Assembly (NCBI GenBank): GCA_021824855.1
Contig: JAKAJX010000070.1
Location: forward strand, 1-10,297
Direction of reading: 5' to 3'
Length of the DNA stretch: 10,297 nt
Origin: Bacteroidota bacterium
GTDB taxonomy: Bacteria; Bacteroidota; Bacteroidia; Chitinophagales; Chitinophagaceae
A model generated the notes under the pieces. It searched no databases. It had not been told where the DNA came from and saw only the letters and a program-made list of their open reading frames with translations. Both the position numbers and the translations under genes were made by a program. Within the stretch, counting starts at the first letter, position 1. Each line of letters starts with the position of its first letter. Positions 1 to 7,095 of this stretch are shown here, one piece after another.

Positions 1-1394
1 AACCCCAATTGTATGCTTTAATAGATAAGCATCCTAACCCCAGAGAAGTATATACCAATTATTTGTTGGAAAATGGAGAAGCCGATGCAAAAGAATTGGC
101 CAAAGAAATGGAAAAAAAGTTTTGGGCTGATTTGCAAGAGCGTTTAGATGAAATAAAACAAAATCCGCTTCCTTATAAATATCAAGCACCCGAATTGGCA
201 TGGAAAAGCTTGCGTAGAGCTACCATAAACGATTTCGATTTTTCTCCCGATACTTCTTTGCCCGAATTGGAAATTAGAAAATTATTTAAAGGAATAATGT
301 CTTGGCCCAACGATTTTAAGCCTTTAAAAAAGATAGAAAAACTATTGCAAGAAAAAATAAAATTATTGGAAAATGAGCAAAAAATAGATTGGGCTACAGC
401 AGAATTATTAGCTTATGCCTCTATCATTACAGAAGATAAAATTGTGCGTATGAGTGGGCAAGATGTGAAACGGGGTACTTTTTCTCATCGGCACGCTATT
501 ATGCGTGATGAGCTTACTAATAAAGGGTATAATCGATTAAAAAATTTACAAGAGCAACAAGAAAAATTTAGAATTTATAATTCTTTATTAAGTGAGTATG
601 CGGTTCTTGGTTTTGAATACGGCTATGCTTTGGCTAATCCCAATGCATTGGTATTGTGGGAAGCACAGTTTGGAGATTTTAGTAATGGAGCACAAACCAT
701 GATTGACCAATTTATAGCGGCAGGCGAGCAAAAATGGAATCGTATGAATGGATTGGTAATGCTATTGCCACATGGTTACGAAGGGCAAGGCCCCGAACAC
801 AGCAGCGCCAGGTTAGAAAGATTTTTGCAATTATGTGCCGAATTAAATATGGTAATCACCAATATTACTACTGCGGCTAATTTATTTCATGTAATGAGAA
901 GGCAATTAGCTTGGCCATTTAGAAAACCGCTTATTAATTTCTCGCCAAAAGCATATCTGCGTTATCCGGGAAGCTATAGTAATATTGCAGATTTTACAAC
1001 AGGAAAATTTGAGGAAGTAATTGATGATTTTTTTATAAAAGATGCCGACAATGTTAAGAAGGTTTTATTCTGTTCCGGTAAATTATATTTTGAATTAGCA
1101 GAAAAACAATCTCACGAAAATGTAACCGATATAGCCATTATACGATTAGAGCAATTATATCCGCTTCCTCAAAAACAATTAGATGTGTTGCATAAAAAAT
1201 ATCATAAAGCAACATGGTTTTGGGTACAAGAAGAGCCTTTAAATATGGGTGCAGCTTCTTTCTTAAAAATGAATTTACAGCATATCAATTTTGGTGTAAT
1301 TAGCAGAAATGCGAGTGCTGCAACTGCTACCGGCTATGCAAAAATTCATGCTCAAGAACAAAAAGAAATTATTGAAATGGCATTTGGAATTTAA
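1..1394 (+). CDS. sucA: 2-oxoglutarate dehydrogenase E1 component, C-terminal half (partial, 5' end outside window)
   Basis: This is the thiamine-diphosphate-dependent E1 of the 2-oxoglutarate dehydrogenase complex, which decarboxylates 2-oxoglutarate in the cytoplasmic TCA cycle and passes the succinyl group to the E2 lipoyl arm. The reading frame is open to the left edge and already codes for the KHPNPREVY segment at the TTG at 9, so the true start lies upstream. About 464 residues are visible of a family length near 900-950. Diagnostic motifs are MSGQDVKRGTFSHRHA (from 450), the EAQFGDF stretch of the pyrimidine-binding domain, and HGYEGQGPEHSSAR (from 771), a SucA hallmark. The C-terminal domain carries WVQEEPLNMGA. 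sucB follows after 43 bp on the same strand, consistent with an operon. Identity is very secure; only the N-terminal half is unseen. Confidence 0.97.
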   Translation, partial: PQLYALIDKHPNPREVYTNYLLENGEADAKELAKEMEKKFWADLQERLDEIKQNPLPYKYQAPELAWKSLRRATINDFDFSPDTSLPELEIRKLFKGIMSWPNDFKPLKKIEKLLQEKIKLLENEQKIDWATAELLAYASIITEDKIVRMSGQDVKRGTFSHRHAIMRDELTNKGYNRLKNLQEQQEKFRIYNSLLSEYAVLGFEYGYALANPNALVLWEAQFGDFSNGAQTMIDQFIAAGEQKWNRMNGLVMLLPHGYEGQGPEHSSARLERFLQLCAELNMVITNITTAANLFHVMRRQLAWPFRKPLINFSPKAYLRYPGSYSNIADFTTGKFEEVIDDFFIKDADNVKKVLFCSGKLYFELAEKQSHENVTDIAIIRLEQLYPLPQKQLDVLHKKYHKATWFWVQEEPLNMGAASFLKMNLQHINFGVISRNASAATATGYAKIHAQEQKEIIEMAFGI

Positions 1395-1437
1395 TTTGAT
1401 AAAAGTAAAGTAGTATCAAAAAAATTGAAATAAGTAT

Positions 1438-2646
1438 ATGATAGATATTAAAGTTCCATCAGTTGGAGAATCCATCAGTGAAGTTACTTTATTGAAGTGG
1501 ACAAAAAAGGAAGGTGACTATGTAGAAAGAGATGAAGTAATTGCTGAGTTGGAAAGCGAAAAAGCCACTTTTGAAGTAAATGCAGAAAGATCGGGCATTT
1601 TAAAAACTTTAGCTTCAGAAGGCGATACCATTCTTATTGGTGCTGTATTTGCTGCTATTGATGAAACTGCCGAGAAACCTGCTATTAGTGTAGTTATTGA
1701 AAATGAAAATCAAACAACTGAGATTGCTAAAAAATCCAATCTAGTTGTATCACACGAAGTGAAAGCAACGCCTGTTGCAAATGCAATTATTGCCGATAAA
1801 AAAGTAGAAATAGAGGCAATTACACCATCGGGGTATGGTGGAAAAATAATGAAGAATGATGTGTTACAAGCATTAAATCATCCTGGTAAAAAAGCATTTA
1901 ATACAGAAGAATTATTTAGTAGAAATACACGTAAAGAGCGAATGAGTAATTTACGCAAAACTATTAGTCGCAGGTTAGTAGAGTCAAAAAATACTACAGC
2001 CATGCTTACAACATTTAATGAAGTAGACATGACTGCTATTATGGACATTAGAAAAAAGTATAAGGATAAATTTAAAGAACAGCATCAGGTAAATCTTGGC
2101 TTCATGAGTTTCTTCACTAAAGCATGTGCCATTGCTTTAAGTGAATGGCCAAGCGTGAATGCGTATATTGATGGAGATGAATTAATTTATCACGATTATG
2201 CCGATATTAGTATTGCTGTAAGTACACCAAGAGGATTAACTGTTCCGGTAATTAGAAACGTTGAAAGTCTTACTATGGCTGAAATTGAAAAAAAGGTAGT
2301 AGAACTTGCCAATAAAGCACGTGATAGTAAATTAACTGCCGAAGAGTTAACAGGTGGCACATTTACAATTACCAATGGCGGTGTGTTTGGAAGTTTAATG
2401 AGCACGCCAATTATTAATATTCCACAAAGTGCAATTTTAGGAATGCATAAAATTCAGGATAGGCCAATGGCTATTAACGGAAAAGTAGAAGTAAGGCCAA
2501 TGATGTATGTAGCATTGAGTTATGATCATAGAATTATTGATGGAAGAGAAAGTGTTAGTTTTTTAGTGAGAGTAAAAGAATTATTGGAAAATCCTTCCTT
2601 GTTATTGTTTGGAAAAGATCCGGTAAAAGCATTGCTGGAACTATAG
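1438..2646 (+). CDS. sucB: Dihydrolipoyllysine-residue succinyltransferase (2-oxoglutarate dehydrogenase E2)
   Basis: This is the E2 core of the 2-oxoglutarate dehydrogenase complex, which transfers the succinyl group from lipoyl-lysine to CoA. At 402 residues it has the normal E2o length. Residues 1-75 form one lipoyl domain with the modified lysine at K42 in the context ESEKATFEV, where many E2 proteins have a DK pair. Residues about 110-146 form the peripheral-subunit-binding domain (ending GGKIMKNDV). Residues about 166-402 are the acyltransferase core, with catalytic H364 and D368 in SYDHRIIDG and the TNGGVFGS segment. The ATG start gives the expected MIDIKVPSVGESI lipoyl start. It lies 43 bp behind sucA and is probably co-transcribed. 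No E3 gene (lpd) is visible in the window. The SucB rather than AceF assignment rests mainly on the sucA neighbour. Confidence 0.96.
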   Translation: MIDIKVPSVGESISEVTLLKWTKKEGDYVERDEVIAELESEKATFEVNAERSGILKTLASEGDTILIGAVFAAIDETAEKPAISVVIENENQTTEIAKKSNLVVSHEVKATPVANAIIADKKVEIEAITPSGYGGKIMKNDVLQALNHPGKKAFNTEELFSRNTRKERMSNLRKTISRRLVESKNTTAMLTTFNEVDMTAIMDIRKKYKDKFKEQHQVNLGFMSFFTKACAIALSEWPSVNAYIDGDELIYHDYADISIAVSTPRGLTVPVIRNVESLTMAEIEKKVVELANKARDSKLTAEELTGGTFTITNGGVFGSLMSTPIINIPQSAILGMHKIQDRPMAINGKVEVRPMMYVALSYDHRIIDGRESVSFLVRVKELLENPSLLLFGKDPVKALLEL

Positions 2647-2658
2647 TTATGCATAACT
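2645..2658. promoter_or_regulatory. 14-bp perfect palindrome over the sucB stop codon
   Basis: AGTTATGCATAACT is perfectly self-complementary and overlaps the last bases of sucB, 22 bp upstream of the next start codon. As an RNA hairpin it would have only about five pairs and no U-run, so it is not a convincing terminator. It could be an operator for the downstream gene. The core GTTAT-N2-ATAAC recurs upstream of the chitinase gene at 8657. The regulatory role is inference. Confidence 0.35.
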
Positions 2659-2680
2659 TCAATCAGTTTAAAAACATTCT

Positions 2681-3244
2681 ATGAAGAAGATAACTTTTAC
2701 AAATGTTTTTTTATTAATTGTTGTTTACACAGTTGCGCAAACAAAATGCAATAATGGCCTTGAAATAAAAACCAATCTTCTAAATTTAGTTGCATTAGGT
2801 CCTTCTATTGGAATTGAATATAATTTGAAAAATGATTGGACTGGCATGCTATCATTAGCTTCCGGCAAACTTGATTATGGAGATTTTGGCGTTACTAATT
2901 ATAAAACAGTAACGCTTGAATATAGAAAATACGGTCTTCATAATACGATGTTTGTTGGTCCATATTTAAAAAATATTCAGAAAAGAGTATTCAGAGATGA
3001 AGTTGTTAGTAGCAGTACTGCAATTCCATTTAGTATCATCAATAAAAGAGATTTTATTGGCAATGGATTATCTGCAGGGGCAACATTTGGTTTTAAATTC
3101 CTGCTGTATAGTAATTTTTCGCTTGAATTGAATTCTCAAATTGGGGTAGGTCGTTATTATCAAATGAACGATAATACCGGCAATCTTCCTTCAGGAACTT
3201 ATTTAGATGCAAGGCTTGGTTTATGGTTGGGCTTTAAGTTTTGA
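2681..3244 (+). CDS. Secreted DUF3575-like putative outer-membrane beta-barrel protein
   Basis: The function is unknown. The 187-residue product begins with a typical Sec signal peptide: KK at 2-3, a hydrophobic core at about 9-18, and likely cleavage after A19 (YTVA|QTK), leaving the N-terminal Gln common in Bacteroidota exported proteins. The mature part alternates polar and hydrophobic residues in short strands with aromatic girdles (IGIEYNLKNDW, LEYRKYGL, FVGPYLKNI) and ends in LGLWLGFKF. That pattern fits a small outer-membrane beta-barrel, and the opening EIKTNLLNL...GPSIGIEY resembles DUF3575 proteins. The start is the ATG after the palindrome at 2645. The methyltransferase gene follows after only 17 bp, so the two may be co-transcribed, with no obvious functional link. 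Export is fairly certain; the family name is tentative. Confidence 0.75.
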   Translation: MKKITFTNVFLLIVVYTVAQTKCNNGLEIKTNLLNLVALGPSIGIEYNLKNDWTGMLSLASGKLDYGDFGVTNYKTVTLEYRKYGLHNTMFVGPYLKNIQKRVFRDEVVSSSTAIPFSIINKRDFIGNGLSAGATFGFKFLLYSNFSLELNSQIGVGRYYQMNDNTGNLPSGTYLDARLGLWLGFKF

Positions 3245-3261
3245 TTGTGTAATTTTATTTA

Positions 3262-4476
3262 ATGATTTTTCGTTTTCAATCTTATTTTAATACAGCTATT
3301 AGTTTAATAAAATTGTACGATGGTTCTGTTCCGTTGGTCCATTTTTTAAAACAATATTTTGCTCAGCATAAAAAACATGGATCGAAGGATAGAAAATTTA
3401 TCACTCATTTTTGTTATTGTTATTATCGTTTAGGTCATGCTTTGAAAGAGTTGCCTATTGAAGAAAAATTAAAAGCCGCTCTATTTCTTTGCAATAATGA
3501 AGCGGGCGATTTATATATTTTATTTCATGAAGATTGGCTGAATAATTGGAAAGATAATTTACACGGCAGAATTGATTTTATACAAAATAGATATGCTGAT
3601 TTTTTAGTTGAAAATATTTTTCCATGGAAGGTTGAATTGAGTAAAACTATTGATGCTAAAGCGTTTGCTGCTTCTCATCTTATTCAGCCTAACTTGTTTT
3701 TACGTATCAGACCAAATGTAGAAAAAGTTGTGCTGCATAAATTACAGGAAGCAAATATTTCTTTTCAACAAGTATCATCTTCTTGTTTGGCATTGCCCAA
3801 CACTAGCAAAATTGATAGCATTATAGATGTAGATAATGAAGCGGTTGTACAAGATTATTCGTCTCAGCGAATTGAAGAATTTCTTCAACTCATCAAGTAT
3901 CACTCATCACTTAAAACCTCTGTTTGGGATTGTTGTGCAGCCAGTGGCGGTAAATCTATTTTAGTAAAAGATGTTTTGAATAATATAGAACTAACGGTAA
4001 GCGATATACGTTCTTCTATTCTACAAAATTTGAGAAAAAGATTCGAAAAAGCAGGAATAAAAAAGTATCATTCGTTTGTTGCAGATATTGCTACTTCAAT
4101 ATCTCATCTTTCACTTTCTGCGTTTAATATGATACTTTGTGATGTGCCCTGCAGTGGAAGTGGAACATGGGGAAGAACACCGGAACAATTGTATTTTTTT
4201 AATGAAGATACAATTCAAGAATATGCAATGTTGCAGAAAAAAATTATCAGTAATACTATTCCATATTTAAATAAAAACGGATTTTTTTTATACATTACTT
4301 GTTCTGTTTTTAAAAAAGAAAATGAAGAAAATGTAGCGTATATACAACAACATTTCAATCTTGAATTAATAGAACAAAAACTATTAATTGGGTACGATAA
4401 AAAAGCCGATTCTATGTTTATGGCTTTGTTTAAAAATAGGAGCACTATTGATTCATCAGTTCCTGAAACAAATTAA
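3262..4476 (+). CDS. RsmB/RsmF-type (NOL1/NOP2/Sun) rRNA cytosine-C5 methyltransferase
   Basis: This is a SAM-dependent RNA m5C methyltransferase, most likely acting on 16S rRNA in the cytoplasm. The 404-residue protein has an N-terminal helical region (about 1-140) with the GSKDRK segment and a YYRLG motif, then a Rossmann methyltransferase domain. The SAM-binding motif is DCCAASGGK (D223-K231). Motif IV is DVPCSGSGTWGR with C297, and motif VI is YITCS with C347. The two cysteines are the pair used by this family, C347 as nucleophile and C297 for product release. Family membership is secure. RsmB versus RsmF is not settled from sequence alone, so no symbol is given. It starts 17 bp after the barrel gene and its 3' end overlaps the convergent acetyltransferase gene by 32 bp. 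Confidence 0.9.
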   Translation: MIFRFQSYFNTAISLIKLYDGSVPLVHFLKQYFAQHKKHGSKDRKFITHFCYCYYRLGHALKELPIEEKLKAALFLCNNEAGDLYILFHEDWLNNWKDNLHGRIDFIQNRYADFLVENIFPWKVELSKTIDAKAFAASHLIQPNLFLRIRPNVEKVVLHKLQEANISFQQVSSSCLALPNTSKIDSIIDVDNEAVVQDYSSQRIEEFLQLIKYHSSLKTSVWDCCAASGGKSILVKDVLNNIELTVSDIRSSILQNLRKRFEKAGIKKYHSFVADIATSISHLSLSAFNMILCDVPCSGSGTWGRTPEQLYFFNEDTIQEYAMLQKKIISNTIPYLNKNGFFLYITCSVFKKENEENVAYIQQHFNLELIEQKLLIGYDKKADSMFMALFKNRSTIDSSVPETN

Positions 4477-5068
4477 TATATTCTCCTACGTGAAAGCCAT
4501 CCATTAATGCATGATGTACATGTACAGACATTGGCATTGTTTTTTTACCATTTATTTCAGTCATTTTTCCAAATGAAATTTTAGGAATGGAATCTTTAAA
4601 TGAAAAGCTTCTGGCATGAGATAATGCAGTAAAATTAATCCATGGAATAGACGAGTAATGAATTACATTTTCGCTGGTATTCATTGCTTCTAATCCTTCC
4701 GAGCATTGTACTCTTTCAATTTCTTTTTTGGCATTAATTTTAAATGTATCAAATGAAGCGTTATATATAATATTCGAAAAACCAAATGTTCCGTTAGGGC
4801 GATTGATTGTAGCCGAAGCATTAATAAATGAATGAATGATTACTTCTTCATTATCAATTCTGTATCTAAAAGGTTCAATTAAATTAGCCGCATGAATAGA
4901 ATGAAATAAGTAATATAGAAAAAATGATTCCTGCATTTCTTTAGCTTTGGCATACGCAATAGTGCAGTCGATATTTGTACAAATTCCAAAAAAAGGTTCT
5001 TCGAATTGGTTAAAAAAATAAAAATGATCTTTTCTATTCCAGCTATCGATGTTTAATTTTTGTTTCAT
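4445..5068 (-). CDS. Chloramphenicol acetyltransferase-like (CatA-fold) acyltransferase
   Basis: This is a trimeric CoA-dependent O-acetyltransferase of the CAT family; the natural substrate is unknown. At 207 residues it is close to the classical 213-220. The N-terminal WNRKDHFYFF matches the conserved W-x-R-x-x-HF opening. The catalytic signature VHHALMDGFHVG lies near the C-terminus, with H186 as general base and D190 as its structural partner. The oxyanion serine of CAT-III (S148) aligns to S139 in YSSIPWINF. All key residues are therefore present and the enzyme is probably active. Its start overlaps the HAD gene stop as ATGA (5065-5068), which suggests translational coupling. The chromosomal setting among housekeeping genes, without any mobile element, argues against a recently acquired resistance gene. 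Chloramphenicol resistance should not be assumed. Confidence 0.88.
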   Translation of the reverse strand: MKQKLNIDSWNRKDHFYFFNQFEEPFFGICTNIDCTIAYAKAKEMQESFFLYYLFHSIHAANLIEPFRYRIDNEEVIIHSFINASATINRPNGTFGFSNIIYNASFDTFKINAKKEIERVQCSEGLEAMNTSENVIHYSSIPWINFTALSHARSFSFKDSIPKISFGKMTEINGKKTMPMSVHVHHALMDGFHVGEYINLFQELMNQ

Positions 5069-5754
5069 GTAAGCAAGTAAGGTAAAATTTCTTTGATGTG
5101 TTGAATATGTTTAAAATGCTCGTGTTGTATATGTAATTCAACTTTTTCTAAACTCCAGGTGGTATGATAGGGAACATGAACACCATGTCCGCCAATATTC
5201 AGCACGGGCAATATATCAGATTTAATAGAATTTCCAATCATCATAAATTCATTGGGTTCAATATCTAAATGCGTAATTAATTTTAAATAATCGGATTCTG
5301 CTTTATCCGACATGATTTCTATGTGATGAAAATAATGTTCTAATCCCGATTTTTTTAATTTTCTTTCCTGATCTAATAAATCGCCTTTGGTGGCAACTAC
5401 TAATTTATATTTTTCTTTTAGTGTTTGTAATACTTCTTCAACGCCTCCTAAAATTTCAATTGGTTTTTGTAATAATTCTTTTCCTAATAAAACTATTTTT
5501 TCAATAACCTCAATTGGAATAGCTTTATTCGATACTCTTAGTGCGGTTTCAATCATTGATAGTGTAAATCCTTTTACGCCATAGCCATATAAATTAATAT
5601 TTTGAATTTCGGTTTGCAGCAATTCTTTCGAAATAGAATGATGTGGCAAATAGTCTTCTAATAAATTGCAGAATTTACTTTCTATTTCTTGAAAATAAGG
5701 TTCATTAATCCACAATGTATCGTCTGCATCAAAGGCAATTACTTTAATCGGCAT
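5065..5754 (-). CDS. HAD-superfamily hydrolase (phosphatase-like, YjjG/GPH-type)
   Basis: This is a haloacid-dehalogenase-fold hydrolase, probably a small-molecule phosphatase; the substrate is unknown. The 229-residue protein opens with FDADDTLW, placing nucleophile D9 and acid/base D11 in motif I. Motif II is T122 in VVATKGD, motif III is K151 in SDKAESD, and motif IV is IGNSIKSD with the Mg-binding D180. A helical cap of C1 type fits residues about 15-100. The C-terminal 40 residues are rich in histidine (HIQHEHFKHIQHI), which is unusual and might bind metal or be neutral drift. Its last codons overlap the acetyltransferase start by 4 bp, and it lies 52 bp downstream of mnmA on the same strand. 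A possible own promoter sits in that gap. Superfamily is certain, specificity is not. Confidence 0.9.
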   Translation of the reverse strand: MPIKVIAFDADDTLWINEPYFQEIESKFCNLLEDYLPHHSISKELLQTEIQNINLYGYGVKGFTLSMIETALRVSNKAIPIEVIEKIVLLGKELLQKPIEILGGVEEVLQTLKEKYKLVVATKGDLLDQERKLKKSGLEHYFHHIEIMSDKAESDYLKLITHLDIEPNEFMMIGNSIKSDILPVLNIGGHGVHVPYHTTWSLEKVELHIQHEHFKHIQHIKEILPYLLT

Positions 5755-5773
5755 AAGTATTATTTAATAGTAG

Positions 5774-5803
5774 AAAAGATAATTATTTAAACAATATGGC
5801 AAA
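5774..5803 (-). promoter_or_regulatory. Possible Bacteroidota-type promoter for the HAD/acetyltransferase pair
   Basis: Reading the minus strand, TTTG (5803-5800) is followed after 18 bp by TATCTTTT (5781-5774). This is a 7/8 match to the Bacteroidota -7 consensus TAnnTTTG with a correctly spaced -33 TTTG. Transcription would start near 5768, leaving a leader of roughly 14 nt. The upstream end overlaps the mnmA stop region. In an AT-rich gap such a match can arise by chance, so read-through from mnmA remains possible. Confidence 0.35.
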
Positions 5804-5806
5804 TGC

Positions 5807-6910
5807 TTATAGAAGAGAACCTTTTTGAATAATTCCACCTCCAATTACATCATTTCCTTCGTAAAAAACAGCACTTTGTCCGGGAGCAATGGCTTTTACA
5901 TTTTCGTAAAATATGGCTTTAAGTCCGTTATCGGTATTATACAAATTGCTTAAGGCGCCATTATCTTTATAACGAATTTTAGTTATTGCTTCCATACCAT
6001 CGGTAATTCCTTCATATTTTATCCAATTAAGCTTTGATATTAAAATAGTATTTTGATTAAGATCAGATTCATCGCCTAAAACAACAATATTTTTTTCCGG
6101 ATCAATGGCAGTTACATACGCCGGTTTGCCCAGCGCAATATCTAATCCTTTGCGTTGCCCAATAGTATAAAAAGGATAACCTTTGTGCTTACCTAATTTT
6201 TTTCCTTTAGTATCAATAAACCAACCACCATTTACTTTTTGTTCCAATCCATCTACACGTCGTTTTAAAAAACCTCTATAATCATTGTCGGGAACAAAAC
6301 ATATTTCATAGCTCTCACTTTTCTTTGCAAGTTCCGGATAACCCATTTCGTGTGCCATTTGCCGAATAGCAGTTTTCCGATATTTACCTAATGGCATAAT
6401 TGTTCTACTTAATAATTCCTGATCTAAACCCCATAAAACATAGCTTTGATCTTTGGTTGCATCTAATCCTTTACTTATCACATAGCGACCATTTTGGTGT
6501 TTGGTTACTTCTGCATAATGCCCTGTTGCAATATAATCGCAATTCAATGCATTAGCTCGTTTTAACAATGCTCTCCATTTAATATGCGTATTGCACATGA
6601 CACATGGATTAGGAGTTCGGCCTGCTAAATATTCTTCAACAAAATTTTCAATTACAAAATCGCCAAATTCTTCGCGTATATCTAAAATAAAATGAGGAAA
6701 CCCATTATCAACGGCTGCTTGTCTTGCATCGTTAAATGAGTCAAGATTACAACAGCCTGTTTCTTTGCTGCTGCTGCCGCTACTTGCATAATCCCATGTT
6801 TTCATGGTAATTCCAATTACTTCATATCCTTCGTTATGTAGCATTAAGGCTGTAACGGTACTATCAATACCACCACTCATTGCTACCAAAACTTTTCCTT
6901 TACGACTCAT
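5807..6910 (-). CDS. mnmA: tRNA-specific 2-thiouridylase MnmA
   Basis: MnmA thiolates the wobble uridine (U34) of tRNA-Lys, -Glu and -Gln in the cytoplasm, using ATP and a relayed persulfide sulfur. The 367-residue protein shows the PP-loop SGGIDST (S12-T18) for ATP binding. The catalytic C106 is in NPCVMCNTHIKW, and the second catalytic cysteine C204 is in SYEICFVPDND. TGHYAEV and the YTIGQRKGL segment of the central domain are also present. Length is normal for the family. An in-frame TTG at 6934 would add eight residues, but it lies inside the -7 promoter box (6932-6939). The transcript therefore should begin downstream of it, and the ATG at 6910 gives the usual MSRKGKVLVAMSGG start. It is divergent from ssb and upstream of the HAD gene. 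Confidence 0.96.
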   Translation of the reverse strand: MSRKGKVLVAMSGGIDSTVTALMLHNEGYEVIGITMKTWDYASSGSSSKETGCCNLDSFNDARQAAVDNGFPHFILDIREEFGDFVIENFVEEYLAGRTPNPCVMCNTHIKWRALLKRANALNCDYIATGHYAEVTKHQNGRYVISKGLDATKDQSYVLWGLDQELLSRTIMPLGKYRKTAIRQMAHEMGYPELAKKSESYEICFVPDNDYRGFLKRRVDGLEQKVNGGWFIDTKGKKLGKHKGYPFYTIGQRKGLDIALGKPAYVTAIDPEKNIVVLGDESDLNQNTILISKLNWIKYEGITDGMEAITKIRYKDNGALSNLYNTDNGLKAIFYENVKAIAPGQSAVFYEGNDVIGGGIIQKGSLL

Positions 6911-6931
6911 CTTAAATAACTTTACAATGTG

Positions 6932-6939
6932 CAAAGATA
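6932..6939 (-). promoter_or_regulatory. mnmA promoter -7 box (TATCTTTG)
   Basis: On the minus strand TATCTTTG is an exact match to the Bacteroidota sigma-A -7 consensus TAnnTTTG and sits 22 bp upstream of the mnmA ATG at 6910. The expected transcription start near 6926 leaves a short leader and excludes the TTG at 6934 as start codon. No clear -33 TTG is visible at 19-21 bp; that region is occupied by the inverted repeat at 6957-6975. Confidence 0.55.
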
Positions 6940-6956
6940 CTTGAAAGCTTAAAGTT

Positions 6957-6975
6957 ATTATCTGAACTAGATAAT
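6957..6975. repeat. 7-bp inverted repeat ATTATCT-gaact-AGATAAT in the mnmA/ssb intergenic region
   Basis: Two perfect 7-bp arms flank a 5-bp spacer. The site lies about 18 bp upstream of the mnmA -7 box, where the -33 element would normally be, and between two divergent genes. It could be an operator or a chance hairpin in AT-rich DNA. No U-run follows, so it is not a terminator. Confidence 0.35.
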
Positions 6976-7048
6976 TGATATTTGCGAAGGAAGGAATTTA
7001 TAAAAGGTATATTTAAAAATGGGTGTTTTTCTATTATAGAAACCAAGC

Positions 7049-7056
7049 TTATTTTG
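7049..7056 (+). promoter_or_regulatory. Candidate ssb -7 box (TTATTTTG)
   Basis: TTATTTTG differs from the Bacteroidota TAnnTTTG consensus at one position and would place the start of transcription near 7063, about 33 nt before the ssb ATG. A second one-mismatch candidate, GATATTTG, lies at 6977-6984 and would leave a leader of about 105 nt. Sequence alone does not decide between them. Confidence 0.3.
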
Positions 7057-7095
7057 TAGTTTTCCTTCTAGTTTTAAGAATATAAAATTATAGTT

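Noticed and set aside
2196..2405. Minus-strand frame inside sucB, with similar shadow frames at 4215-4445 and 5387-5584
   Set aside because: Each lies within a confidently identified gene on the opposite strand and has no recognisable motif.
6911..6934. TTG start adding eight residues to MnmA
   Set aside because: The TTG is part of the TATCTTTG -7 box itself, so it should not be on the transcript. The ATG at 6910 gives the normal family N-terminus.
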